Assembly (NCBI RefSeq): GCF_002019855.1
Contig: NZ_CM007717.1
Coordinates: 124,001-188,000 of the forward strand
Source: Streptomyces antibioticus
Lineage (GTDB): Bacteria > Actinomycetota > Actinomycetes > Streptomycetales > Streptomycetaceae
Reading direction: 5' to 3'
Length of the DNA: 64,000 nucleotides
Below are positions 17,504 through 25,741 of the stretch, in pieces. Position numbers and translations under genes: made by a program. Under the pieces are notes generated by a model that saw only the letters and a program-made list of their open reading frames with translations, ran no database searches and was not told where the DNA came from. Every line of letters begins with the position of its first letter. Position 1 is the stretch's first letter.

Positions 17504-18892
17504 TCACCCCGCCGTCAGTCGCACCGGCTCGCCATGGCCGTCGCGGCGGCGCAGGTCCTCCGGCGTTTCCCGGCGGACCATGAGGCGGGCGTGGCCGTCG
17601 CGTACGGCGACGACGGCGGGGCGGAGTTGCGCGTTGTAGTTGCTGGCCATGGCGTGGTGGTAGGCGCCGGTGGCGGGGACCGCGAGGAGGTCGCCGGCGG
17701 CGATGTCCCGCGGCAGGGCGATGTCGGGCACGACCACGTCGCCGCTCTCGCAGTGGCGGCCGACGACCACGGCGTGCACGGGCTCGCCCTCGGCCGGGCG
17801 GTTGGCGGTCCAGGCGGTGTAGCGGGCGAGGTAGAGGGAGGGGCGCAGGGCGTCGCTCATGCCGCCGTCGACGGAGACGAACCGGCGGCGCAGCCCGTCC
17901 TTGACGACGCCGACGCGGTAGAGCGTCACCCCGGCGGTGCCGATCATCGACCGGCCTGGCTCGACGGCGAGCCGTACCGGTGCGCCGGGCAGCGCCCGTT
18001 CCAGGCCGACGCGCAGGGCGGCGGTGAACGCGGCCGGGTCCAGGCGGGGTTGGCCCGGCAGGTAGGGGATGCCGGCGCCGCCGCCGAGGTCGATCTCGGC
18101 GACCGTGATGGCATGCCGTTCGGCGAGCAGGGCGACGAAGGCGCCGACCCGTTCGGCGGCGAGGGTCAGTCCCTCGGTGGCGGTGATCTGCGAGCCGATG
18201 TGGGAGTGCACGCCCGCGAGCCGCAGTGAGGGGCGCGCCGCGACGGCGAGGACGGCCCGCTCGGCGTGGCCGTCGCGCACCGGGAAGCCGAACTTGACGT
18301 CGTCGCCGCCGGTGGCCATGTAGTCGTGGGTCTCGGCGGCGACGCCGGGGGCGATGCGGACGTAGACGTCCTGGATCCGATCCGCCGCCGCGGCTGCGCG
18401 CGCGAGTCGGTCGATCTCCTCCAGGCAGTCGACGACGACCACGCCGACGCCGTGGGCGACGGCCGCCTCCAGTTCGGCGACGGACTTGTTGTTGCCATGA
18501 AAGACGATCCGGGCGGCGTCGAAGCCGGTGTCGACGGCGAGGCGGAGTTCGCCGCCGCTGCACACGTCCAGGTGCAGGCCCTCGGAGTCGACCCAGCGGA
18601 CCATCTCCGCGCACAGGAACGCCTTGGAGGCGTAGTGCACCCGGTCGGCGCCGGACTCGCGCCACTGCCGGGCGCGGTGGCGGAAGTCGGCCTCGTCCAC
18701 CACGTACAGCGCGGTGCCGCAGGCGTCGGCCAGGTCGTCCAGGGCGACGCCGCCCACGTGCAGCCGACCGTCGACGGTGCGGGCGGTCAGCGGCCACACC
18801 TCGGGGGCGGTCTCGGGCGAGGCGGCCTCGGCCAGTCCGTCGGGCAGCGGGGTCCCCGCGCGCGGTGCGGGCAGGGAAGGAGCGGTGGACAC
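17504..18892 (-). CDS. lysA: Diaminopimelate decarboxylase-like enzyme
   Basis: 462-aa fold-III PLP decarboxylase. The Schiff-base Lys is in YASKAF (about residues 88-93). HSHIGSQI, DLGGGAGIPY and EPGRSMIGTAG bind cofactor phosphate; GRHCESGD and the Tyr of TGAYHHAMASNYN form the inter-subunit active site. The family converts meso-diaminopimelate to L-lysine. Sitting among peptidase and peptide-uptake genes rather than lysine biosynthesis genes, it may act on DAP released from cell-wall peptides (inference). GTG start four bases after the stop of the XRE-cupin gene, so probably co-transcribed. A related D-amino-acid or ornithine decarboxylase role is possible. Confidence 0.88.
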   Translation of the reverse strand: MSTAPSLPAPRAGTPLPDGLAEAASPETAPEVWPLTARTVDGRLHVGGVALDDLADACGTALYVVDEADFRHRARQWRESGADRVHYASKAFLCAEMVRWVDSEGLHLDVCSGGELRLAVDTGFDAARIVFHGNNKSVAELEAAVAHGVGVVVVDCLEEIDRLARAAAAADRIQDVYVRIAPGVAAETHDYMATGGDDVKFGFPVRDGHAERAVLAVAARPSLRLAGVHSHIGSQITATEGLTLAAERVGAFVALLAERHAITVAEIDLGGGAGIPYLPGQPRLDPAAFTAALRVGLERALPGAPVRLAVEPGRSMIGTAGVTLYRVGVVKDGLRRRFVSVDGGMSDALRPSLYLARYTAWTANRPAEGEPVHAVVVGRHCESGDVVVPDIALPRDIAAGDLLAVPATGAYHHAMASNYNAQLRPAVVAVRDGHARLMVRRETPEDLRRRDGHGEPVRLTAG

Positions 18893-18896
18893 GGGG

Positions 18897-19814
18897 TTAC
18901 TCCTCGGTGAGGACGACCAGCATCAGGAGGTCGTCGCTGGCGTCGGTGAAGTGGTGTTCGTCGGTGGCGGCGAAGTGGCAACTGTCGGCGGGCCGCAGCA
19001 GCCGTACGGTGCCCGCCACCGACACGCGGCAGGAGCCGGCGAGGACGAGCACGAACTCCTCGCCGGAGTGGGCGGTCGGGTGGTCGTGGTCGCCCAGGTC
19101 CGCGTGGAGCAGGCGGGCGCCGATGCGGTGCGCGCCGGGGGCGGTGAGGTCCCAGATGCCGTGGTGGCCGTCGGTCCGGGCGAGCAGCGGGGCCGGGGCG
19201 AACCGCGGCGGGAAGCCTGGTGCCGGGGTGCTGACGGCGGCCCCCGGCGGGGTGCCGCCGAGGAGCTCCGCGGGGGTGACGCCGAGGGCGTCGGCGATCT
19301 GGGAGAGGGTGCGGACGGTGGGGTTGGCGGTGCCCGACTCCACCTGTGAGACGTACGCCGGTGAGACGCCGGCCCGTGCCGCCACCGCGCTGAGGGTGAG
19401 GCCGGCGGCGCGGCGCACGCGCGCGACGGAGGCCGCGAGGACGTCGCCGGTGTCGGCGCTGCCGGACGCGGCGGGGTCGGGCGCCGTGGGGACGGAGGCG
19501 GTGGAGCCGGGCGCGGCGGAGCCGGGCGCGGCGGAGCCGGGCGCGGTGGAGCCGGGCGCGGCGGAGCCGGGCGCGGCGGAGGCGGACGCGACGGGGTCAG
19601 GCGTCGTCGGGCTGGACGCGGTGGCGTCGGACCCAGGGTCCTCGGACCCGGTGGCGCCGCTCGTTCCTCCCCCTCTGCCCGGTTCGGCGTGCCGCTGTCC
19701 GGAATCCTCCGGGGAGCGGCGCGAAATCTGTTCGGGGATGGCGGAATCGGCCGAAGAGTTTTCCGCCCCTGTGACTCTTGACGAGGTCATGCGGCGACAG
19801 TAAGACTCACGCAT
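18897..19814 (-). CDS. XRE-family regulator with C-terminal cupin
   Basis: 305-aa regulator. A Ser/Ala/Pro/Gly-rich N-terminal stretch of about 115 residues contains five- to six-fold repeats of A-A/T-P-G-S. It is followed by an XRE helix-turn-helix (AGLTLSAVAARAGVSPAYVSQ; about 137-190) and a C-terminal cupin barrel (HPTAHSGEEFVLVLAGSCRV) that would sense a small ligand. Such proteins often control amino-acid or polyamine catabolism, fitting its place ahead of lysA-like and S9 genes. It diverges from the RpiR-type gene. ATG at 19814; an ATG at 19790 is an alternative start, neither with a clear ribosome site. Confidence 0.88.
   Translation of the reverse strand: MRESYCRRMTSSRVTGAENSSADSAIPEQISRRSPEDSGQRHAEPGRGGGTSGATGSEDPGSDATASSPTTPDPVASASAAPGSAAPGSTAPGSAAPGSAAPGSTASVPTAPDPAASGSADTGDVLAASVARVRRAAGLTLSAVAARAGVSPAYVSQVESGTANPTVRTLSQIADALGVTPAELLGGTPPGAAVSTPAPGFPPRFAPAPLLARTDGHHGIWDLTAPGAHRIGARLLHADLGDHDHPTAHSGEEFVLVLAGSCRVSVAGTVRLLRPADSCHFAATDEHHFTDASDDLLMLVVLTEE
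19505..19590. repeat. 15-bp tandem repeat inside the XRE-cupin gene
   Basis: About six near-identical copies of GAGCCGGGCGCGGCG (plus-strand reading), in phase with codons, encode the repeated Pro-Gly-Ser-Ala-Ala linker. The 15-base period keeps frame if copies are gained or lost. Confidence 0.8.
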
Positions 19815-19831
19815 CACTTAGATCAAGCAAT

Positions 19832-19855
19832 CTGACACCGCCGTTTAACTGTCAG
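19832..19855. promoter_or_regulatory. Inverted repeat in a divergent promoter region
   Basis: CTGACA (19832-19837) and TGTCAG (19850-19855) form a perfect 6-bp dyad with a 12-base spacer, inside the ~100-base AT-richer gap between the divergent XRE-cupin and RpiR-type genes. A good candidate operator for either regulator. Confidence 0.45.
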
Positions 19856-19918
19856 CAGAGATGCAGTTCAGCACCCGGTTTCCCGGGTGTGGGCTGCCCT
19901 GAGTGGGAGGGGTGAGCA

Positions 19919-20908
19919 GTGACCGGTCCTCTGGCGCCTACGCCGACGATCGACCTGCTGCGTGCGGCGGCCGAGCTGTGCGGTCCCGTCGCGCAGCGCC
20001 TGTTCGCGGTGCTGGCGGAGGACTATCCGGCTTCCCTGGAGCGCCGTCCGGGCCAGTTGCTGCGCGCGGCCGACGCGAGTGCCGCGGATCTGGACGGGCT
20101 GCTGGCGGCGGCCGGGGTCGCCTCGATGGACGACCTGCGTCTGCTGGCGGCCCGGGAGGTCGGTCTGCGGCTGGCGGAACCGGATCTGCGGTTCACCAGC
20201 CGTGAGCCCCGCTCCGAGCCGCGCGAGCGGTCGGCGCTGCGCCGGATGATCACGGCGGAGGAGGACAACCTCCGCCGTACGCTGGCGGATCTCCAGGCCA
20301 ACGGCGCGCTGGAGGTGGCGGCCGCGGCGCTGCTGCGGGCGCGGCGGCGGTGGGTGCTGGGCGATCTGAAGTCCGCCGGGTACGCCACGCTGCTGACGAG
20401 CGACCTCACCAGCAGCATGCGGGACGTGTTCCTGGTGCAGCCGGCGACGGGCGCGGCGGTCAACGCCATCAGCGACGCGCACGCGGACGACGCCCTGGTC
20501 GTCTTCAGCTTCCGCAACTACAGCGGTCTTACGGTGGACGTGGCCCGCGAGTTCCACGCACTCGGTGCCTCGGTGATCGCGCTGACCGACAGCTACACCA
20601 GTCCGGTCTGCTCCTTCGCCTCGCATGTCCTGGCGGTGGACACGCGCAGCGAGTCGCCGCATCACTCGCCGACGGCGGTGGCGGCCGCGGCCCATGTGCT
20701 GGCGGCCCTGGCGGCGGCCGGTGCCAAGGGCGCCGCGCGTCGCAGCCGGCGCCGGGCGGAGGTCTTCCGCTCCCTGGGCAGTTACGGCCTCGGCCGACCG
20801 GCGTCCGACGCGGATCCGGGCACCTTAGGGTCCGACGGCGATGCCTCCGGCCCCGCGGCGCCCGCCGCCGGCTCCCCCGGTGAGCCCGGCTCTCCCCTGC
20901 GAGCCTGA
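19919..20908 (+). CDS. MurR/RpiR-family regulator with SIS domain
   Basis: 329-aa regulator. The N-terminal HTH_6 region (PVAQRLFAVLAEDYPASLER … AADASAADLDGLLAAAGVAS) precedes a SIS domain (about 120-280; YATLLTSDLTSSMRDVFLV, DALVVFSFRNYSG, VIALTDSYTSPVC). SIS domains bind phosphosugars such as MurNAc-6-P, but the ligand here is unknown. A Ser/Gly/Pro-rich tail follows. Codon 303 (20825-20827) is TTA, the rare leucine codon read by bldA tRNA in Streptomyces, so translation may be developmentally limited. GTG start with GGGAGGGG upstream. It heads the plus-strand peptide-uptake genes and is their likely regulator. Confidence 0.87.
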   Translation: MTGPLAPTPTIDLLRAAAELCGPVAQRLFAVLAEDYPASLERRPGQLLRAADASAADLDGLLAAAGVASMDDLRLLAAREVGLRLAEPDLRFTSREPRSEPRERSALRRMITAEEDNLRRTLADLQANGALEVAAAALLRARRRWVLGDLKSAGYATLLTSDLTSSMRDVFLVQPATGAAVNAISDAHADDALVVFSFRNYSGLTVDVAREFHALGASVIALTDSYTSPVCSFASHVLAVDTRSESPHHSPTAVAAAAHVLAALAAAGAKGAARRSRRRAEVFRSLGSYGLGRPASDADPGTLGSDGDASGPAAPAAGSPGEPGSPLRA

Positions 20909-21138
20909 CACCGCCGACCCGCCCGGCTCCCCCGACACGCCCGGCTCCCCGATACGCCCGGCTCCCCCGACACACCCGGTGCCGCGCGGCCCGGACGCCC
21001 TTGCACTGCCCGGGCTCACGCCCGTCCCCGTTCACTCGTTCCCCCACCTCCGCGAAGCCCGTCCGGCTCGCGGAGCCATCGGCGGCAGACACTTTCTCCT
21101 CAACCCCTGCCGCCGGGAAGGCACTTGGTCCTCTTCCC

Positions 21139-22512
21139 ATGAACGATCCCTCTCACTGTCAGGACGGCGCCGCCCTCTCCAGCGCCGAGGACACCGCCCT
21201 GATCTCCGAAGTCACCGAGCTGTGCACCCGGTTGATCCGTTTCGACACCAGCAATTACGGCGGTGGCGACTCCCGCGGCGAGCGGGAGGCGGCCGAGTGG
21301 ACCGCCGGCCTGCTCTCCGACTCCGGTTACGAGCCGGTCGTGCTGGAGTCGGCCCCGCGCCGGGCCAGCACCGTCGTCCGTATCCCCGGCGAGGACCGCG
21401 ACGCCCCCGCCCTCCTGGTCCACGGCCATCTGGACGTGGTCCCGGCGGAGCCCGCCGACTGGAGCTTCGACCCGTTCTGCGGGGAGATCCGGGACGGGGT
21501 GGTCCTCGGCCGCGGGGCTCTGGACATGAAGGACATGGACGCGATGATGCTGGCGATCGCCCGCTCGTGGGCGCGCCGGGGCGTGCGTCCGCCGCGCGAC
21601 GTCGTGATGGCGTTCGTCGCGGACGAGGAGGACACCGGTGAGCTGGGCGCGGGCTTCCTCGTCGACCGGCACCCGGACCTCTTCGAAGGCGTGACCACCG
21701 CGATCGGCGAGTCCGGCGGCTACTCGCTCCATCTGCCGGACGCCTCCCGGCTCTACCCGATCGCCGTGGGCGAGCGCGGCAGCGCCTGGATGGACCTGAC
21801 CGCGCGCGGCGCGGCGGGCCACGGCTCCCGGCCCGGCCCCGACAACGCTGTCGCCACGCTGGCGACGACCCTGTCCGCGCTCGCCGCGCACCGCTGGCCG
21901 GTCAGGATCGTGCCGGCGGTGGCCGCCCTGCTGGACGGGCTCTGCGCGCACCTGGGCATCACGGTCGACCCGGCCGATCCCGAGTCGCTGGCCCAGTTGG
22001 GCGAGGCGGCGAAGCTGGTCGAGGCGACCGTCGCCAACACGCTCAACCCGACCATGCTGAAGGCGGGTTACAAGCACAACGTCATCCCGAGCGAGGCGAC
22101 GGCAGGGGTGGACGGCCGTATCCTGCCCGGCGCGGAGGAGGACTTCTTCGCCACGGTGGACGCTCTGCTCGGCGAGAAGGTCTCCCGTTCCTTCCACAGC
22201 TTCGCCGCCCCGGTCTTCGCCGACCACGAGTCCCGCGAGTTCGCGGCGATGGCGGCGGCGCTGCGGCGGGCCGACCCGGAGGCGCTGGTCCTGCCGTTCA
22301 TCATGTCCGGCGGCACGGACGCCAAGGCGTTCGCCCGGCTCGGCATCCAGTGCTACGGCTTCGGCCCCGGCCTGACCCCGCCCGGCTTCGACGCCTGGCG
22401 GTACGTCCACGGCGTCGACGAGCAAGTCCTCGTGAGCAGCCTGGAGTTCGGGGTGCGGGTCCTGGAGGACTTCCTGCGCAGCGACCCGCTCGCCGCCCGC
22501 ACGGAGCGGTGA
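21139..22512 (+). CDS. M20-family metallohydrolase (ArgE/DapE/CPG2 superfamily)
   Basis: 457-aa di-zinc hydrolase. Metal ligands are visible: HGHLDVV (His), GALDMKD (bridging Asp), ADEEDTGE (catalytic Glu and ligand Glu), IGESGGYS (Glu) and, near the C-terminus, YVHGVDE (His). A lid/dimerisation domain starts at GAAGHGSRPGPDNAV. The family removes N-acyl groups or cleaves dipeptides; the closest fit is the peptidase M20/M25/M40 group. It lies between the RpiR-type regulator and the ABC importer, so probably handles imported peptides. ATG at 21139 is preferred over in-frame upstream starts, which lack family sequence. Confidence 0.9.
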   Translation: MNDPSHCQDGAALSSAEDTALISEVTELCTRLIRFDTSNYGGGDSRGEREAAEWTAGLLSDSGYEPVVLESAPRRASTVVRIPGEDRDAPALLVHGHLDVVPAEPADWSFDPFCGEIRDGVVLGRGALDMKDMDAMMLAIARSWARRGVRPPRDVVMAFVADEEDTGELGAGFLVDRHPDLFEGVTTAIGESGGYSLHLPDASRLYPIAVGERGSAWMDLTARGAAGHGSRPGPDNAVATLATTLSALAAHRWPVRIVPAVAALLDGLCAHLGITVDPADPESLAQLGEAAKLVEATVANTLNPTMLKAGYKHNVIPSEATAGVDGRILPGAEEDFFATVDALLGEKVSRSFHSFAAPVFADHESREFAAMAAALRRADPEALVLPFIMSGGTDAKAFARLGIQCYGFGPGLTPPGFDAWRYVHGVDEQVLVSSLEFGVRVLEDFLRSDPLAARTER

Positions 22513-22837
22513 CCGAACCCCGTACCGAGGGATCCGCCGACACCCACTACGGCACCGGATCCGCCTGAACCACCCTGCCCCTCCCCCGGACGACCTCTGA
22601 CCCGTCCGCACCGCTCCACCCCTCCACCGCACCATCCCGCTCCACCCCGCCCATCCCTCCGTCCGCCCACCCGTACGCACTAATAGATGCGTCATACACC
22701 GATTCACCGCGCCCGCCCGTCCGATGCACACGCAGCCCCGCACCCGGATCCACGGCGCAGCAGAAGTCGTACCTCCCCACCCGTCCCCACCCGTCCCCCC
22801 GCGGCTCTCGCCGCCGGCACCTCTGGAGAAGTCCACG
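22513..22837 (+). promoter_or_regulatory. Upstream region of the importer operon
   Basis: 325 bases without a gene. Most is C-rich low-complexity sequence, but a short AT-richer island around 22678-22700 (CACTAATAGATGCGTCATAC) stands out and is the most likely place for a promoter and operator of the binding-protein operon. No riboswitch-like structure is evident. Confidence 0.35.
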
Positions 22838-24679
22838 ATGACCACGTTCACCCCTCTGCGCAGATCCGGCCGTAAGGCCGTCGCGCTGGCCACCTCCCTG
22901 CTGATCGGCACCGCCGCGGCCGTCGCCGTCGCGCCGGCCGCCTCCGCGGACGACGGCGGCAAGACCCTGCGGATGCCGATCACGAGCATCGGCATCGACT
23001 CGCTCAACCCGTTCCTCGCCTACTTCGCGGGCAGCCTGGACGTGTTCGCGGGCATCTACCCCGCCCTGAACACGGTGGAGCAGGACGGCACCGCCAAGCC
23101 GTACCTGGCGGACTCCTGGACGACCTCCGACGACAAGCTCACCTGGACCTTCAAGATCCACAAGGGTCTGAAGTGGAGCGACGGCAAGCCGATCACGGCC
23201 GAGGACGCCGCCTGGACGTTCAACCTGATCATGACGAACTCCACCGCGGCCACCGCCAACGGCTCGCTGGTCGCCAACTTCGCCTCGGTCACCGCGCCGG
23301 ACGACACCACGCTGGTCGTCAGGACGAAGAAGCCGCAGGCCACGATGCTCGCGGTGAGCGTCCCGGCGTCGGGCATCCCGATCGTGCCGAAGCACATATG
23401 GGAAGCGCACGTGAAGGACCTCAAGAACTACAAGAACGACAGCTTCCCGGTCGTCGGGTACGGCCCGTGGACGCTGACGGACTACAAGCCCGAGCAGTAC
23501 GCGAAGTACGACGCGAACAAGGAGTTCGTGCTGGGCGCGCCGAAGTACGACCACATGATCCAGCAGGCGTTCAAGAACACGGACGCCGCCGTGGCCGCGC
23601 TCCGGTCGGGTCAGCTCGACTACGTCAGCGGCCTCAACCCGGTCCAGTACAAGGCGCTGAAGGGCCAGTCCGGCATCAAGGCGTACGAGACGGTCGGCAA
23701 CCGCTGGAGCGGCATCGAGCTGAACGGGGGCGCCCGCACCCGTGACGGCAAGAAGATCGGTACCGGTCACCCGGCGCTCGGCGACGTCAAGGTCCGTGAG
23801 GCGCTGGCGCGTGCCATCGACCGGGCGACGATCGTGAAGAAGGTCCGCGACAACTTCGCGAAGGTGGGCGCCAGTTACCTGCCGCCGTCGCTGCCGCAGT
23901 TCGCGTGGGAGCCCTCCGACGCGGAGAAGTTCGACTACGACCCGGCCAAGGCCAACTCCGTGCTGGACGCGGCGGGTTACAAGAAGGGTTCCGACGGGAT
24001 CCGGGTCGACCCGAAGTCTAAGCGCAAGCTGGAGTTCCGGCTCGGCATCCACTCCGACGACGACGCGGACGCCAAGGTCTCGACGTATCTCGCGGGCTGG
24101 TTCAAGGAGATCGGGGTCGGGGTCGACATCCAGTCGATGAGTTCCGCGAAGCTCAACGCCGATCTGGCCAAGGGTGATTGGGACATCCTGATGGACTCCT
24201 GGTCGACCGGGCCGGACCCGACGTACCTGCTGGGCATCCAGACCTGCGCGGCGCTGCCCGACGCCAAGGGTGAGGGCGGGAGCACGGACTCGTTCTTCTG
24301 CGACAAGGAGTACGACGACCTGTTCCTGCGTCAGCAGAGCGCCTTCGACGAGACGGAGCGCGCCGATCTGCTCCGGCAGATGCAGGCGATCCTGTACAAG
24401 GCCAACGAGAACATCATGATCTACAACGCCAACGGTCTGTCCGCGTACCGCACCGACAAGGTGAACGGGATCCTGACGGGCAGCGCGGACGCCTCCGGCG
24501 CCTACCCTCCGCAGCCCTCCCTCGCCCAGTACCTGAACGCGGCGCCGACGGCGGCCTCGTCCTCCTCCGGAGGCACCTCCGGCACGGTGATCGGTGTCTC
24601 GGCGGCCGTGGTGCTCGTCCTGGCCGCCGGCGGAGTGTTCGTGATGCGCCGCCGCTCCTCCTCCGACGACCGCGAGTAG
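22838..24679 (+). CDS. Oligopeptide-type ABC substrate-binding protein, C-terminally anchored
   Basis: 613-aa family-5 extracellular binding protein (DppA/OppA class). It has a Sec-type signal (RKAVALATSLLIGTAAAVAV, AxA-like ASA site near residue 42) without a lipobox Cys. The binding domain includes SDGKPITAEDAAWTFNLIM and VREALARAIDRATIVKKV. Unusually, it ends in a Ser/Thr/Gly linker, one membrane span (TVIGVSAAVVLVLAAGGVFV) and an Arg-rich cytosolic tail, so it is held by a C-terminal helix rather than a lipid. First gene of the importer operon; three bases separate it from the permease. ATG at 22838. Confidence 0.92.
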   Translation: MTTFTPLRRSGRKAVALATSLLIGTAAAVAVAPAASADDGGKTLRMPITSIGIDSLNPFLAYFAGSLDVFAGIYPALNTVEQDGTAKPYLADSWTTSDDKLTWTFKIHKGLKWSDGKPITAEDAAWTFNLIMTNSTAATANGSLVANFASVTAPDDTTLVVRTKKPQATMLAVSVPASGIPIVPKHIWEAHVKDLKNYKNDSFPVVGYGPWTLTDYKPEQYAKYDANKEFVLGAPKYDHMIQQAFKNTDAAVAALRSGQLDYVSGLNPVQYKALKGQSGIKAYETVGNRWSGIELNGGARTRDGKKIGTGHPALGDVKVREALARAIDRATIVKKVRDNFAKVGASYLPPSLPQFAWEPSDAEKFDYDPAKANSVLDAAGYKKGSDGIRVDPKSKRKLEFRLGIHSDDDADAKVSTYLAGWFKEIGVGVDIQSMSSAKLNADLAKGDWDILMDSWSTGPDPTYLLGIQTCAALPDAKGEGGSTDSFFCDKEYDDLFLRQQSAFDETERADLLRQMQAILYKANENIMIYNANGLSAYRTDKVNGILTGSADASGAYPPQPSLAQYLNAAPTAASSSSGGTSGTVIGVSAAVVLVLAAGGVFVMRRRSSSDDRE

Positions 24680-24682
24680 ACC

Positions 24683-25741
24683 GTGGCAGACACCATCGAT
24701 GTCACCGGCGCGGACGCGGTGAAGACCGCGCCCGCGCCGGGCCCCGGCCGCCGGCCGGGCTCGGGATTCGCCCGCTACCTGGCCTCGAAGCTGGCGGCCG
24801 CGGCGGTCAGCTTCCTGGCCACGCTCGTCATCGGCTTCGTCCTGTTCAGCCTGATGCCGGCCGACCCGGTGCAGTCCATCACCCGCGGCCGGCCGACCAG
24901 CGACGCGCAGATGGCGGAGCTGCGCCGGCAGCTCGGCCTGGACCAGTCGGTGCCGGAGCGCTTCTTCCACTTCGTGACCGACACCCTGAGCGGGCATCTG
25001 GGCGACTCCTGGGAGTTCCAGCAGCCGGTCGGCTCGCTCATCGGGGACCGGCTGTGGCCGACCCTGCTGCTGATGGGCAGCGCCACCCTCATCTCGGTGG
25101 CGCTCGGTCTCTGGCTGGGCGTCAGGTCCGGCTGGCGGCACGGCAGTTGGCTGGACCGTATCGCCACCGGCGCCTCCCTGACGCTGTGGTCGGTGCCGAC
25201 CTTCTGGCTCGGCATGATCCTGCTGATCACGTTCAGCGTGGGCATCGGTCCGTTCCCCGGCTTCCTGCCGGCGGGCGGGATGAGCGACCCGGCGATCACC
25301 GGCGGCCCGGACCATGTCCTCGACGTGGCCAAGCATCTGGTCCTGCCCTGTCTGACCATGGTCCTGGTGGTCTTCGCCCAGTACGTGGCCGTCATGCGCT
25401 CCTCGATCATCGACGAGCTGGGCAGCCCCTATCTGCTCACCGCCCGGGCCAAGGGGCTGCGCGACGACGACGTACGGCGCAGGCACGCCGTGCCCAACGC
25501 GCTGCTGCCCTCGGTCACCATGATCTTCATGCACCTGGGCACCGTGCTCGGCGGTGCCATCACCGTGGAGACCGTCTACTCCTGGCCGGGCCTGGGCCAG
25601 CTCAGCTACCAGGCTCTGAAGGTGCCCGATCTGCCGCTGCTCCAGGGCACGTTCATCGTCTTCAGCGCGTCGGTGATCCTCATGAACCTCCTCGCCGACG
25701 TGATCTACCGCTTCCTCGACCCCCGGGTGCGTGCCCAGTGA
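24683..25741 (+). CDS. Dipeptide/oligopeptide ABC permease, DppB type
   Basis: 352-aa inner-membrane permease. An N-terminal span (AAAVSFLATLVIGFVLFSLM) is followed by an extracellular loop with DPVQSITRGRPTSDAQMAEL. Further spans lead to the EAA loop YLLTARAKGLRDDDVRRRHAVPNALL, which contacts the ATPases, and the terminal TVETVYSWPGLGQLSYQAL. It pairs with the following permease as a heterodimer. GTG start; overlaps the next gene by GTGA. Confidence 0.92.
   Translation: MADTIDVTGADAVKTAPAPGPGRRPGSGFARYLASKLAAAAVSFLATLVIGFVLFSLMPADPVQSITRGRPTSDAQMAELRRQLGLDQSVPERFFHFVTDTLSGHLGDSWEFQQPVGSLIGDRLWPTLLLMGSATLISVALGLWLGVRSGWRHGSWLDRIATGASLTLWSVPTFWLGMILLITFSVGIGPFPGFLPAGGMSDPAITGGPDHVLDVAKHLVLPCLTMVLVVFAQYVAVMRSSIIDELGSPYLLTARAKGLRDDDVRRRHAVPNALLPSVTMIFMHLGTVLGGAITVETVYSWPGLGQLSYQALKVPDLPLLQGTFIVFSASVILMNLLADVIYRFLDPRVRAQ

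Noticed and set aside
15249..18797. A very long minus-strand frame continuous over the S9 peptidase and the lysA-like gene
   Set aside because: Upstream of 17312 it reads lysA out of frame as Arg/Pro/Gly-rich text; the repeat tract between the genes simply lacks stops.
22547..25534. Long minus-strand open frame antisense to the cluster 1 importer
   Set aside because: Composition of a high-GC shadow frame; the plus strand encodes an unmistakable SBP and permease.
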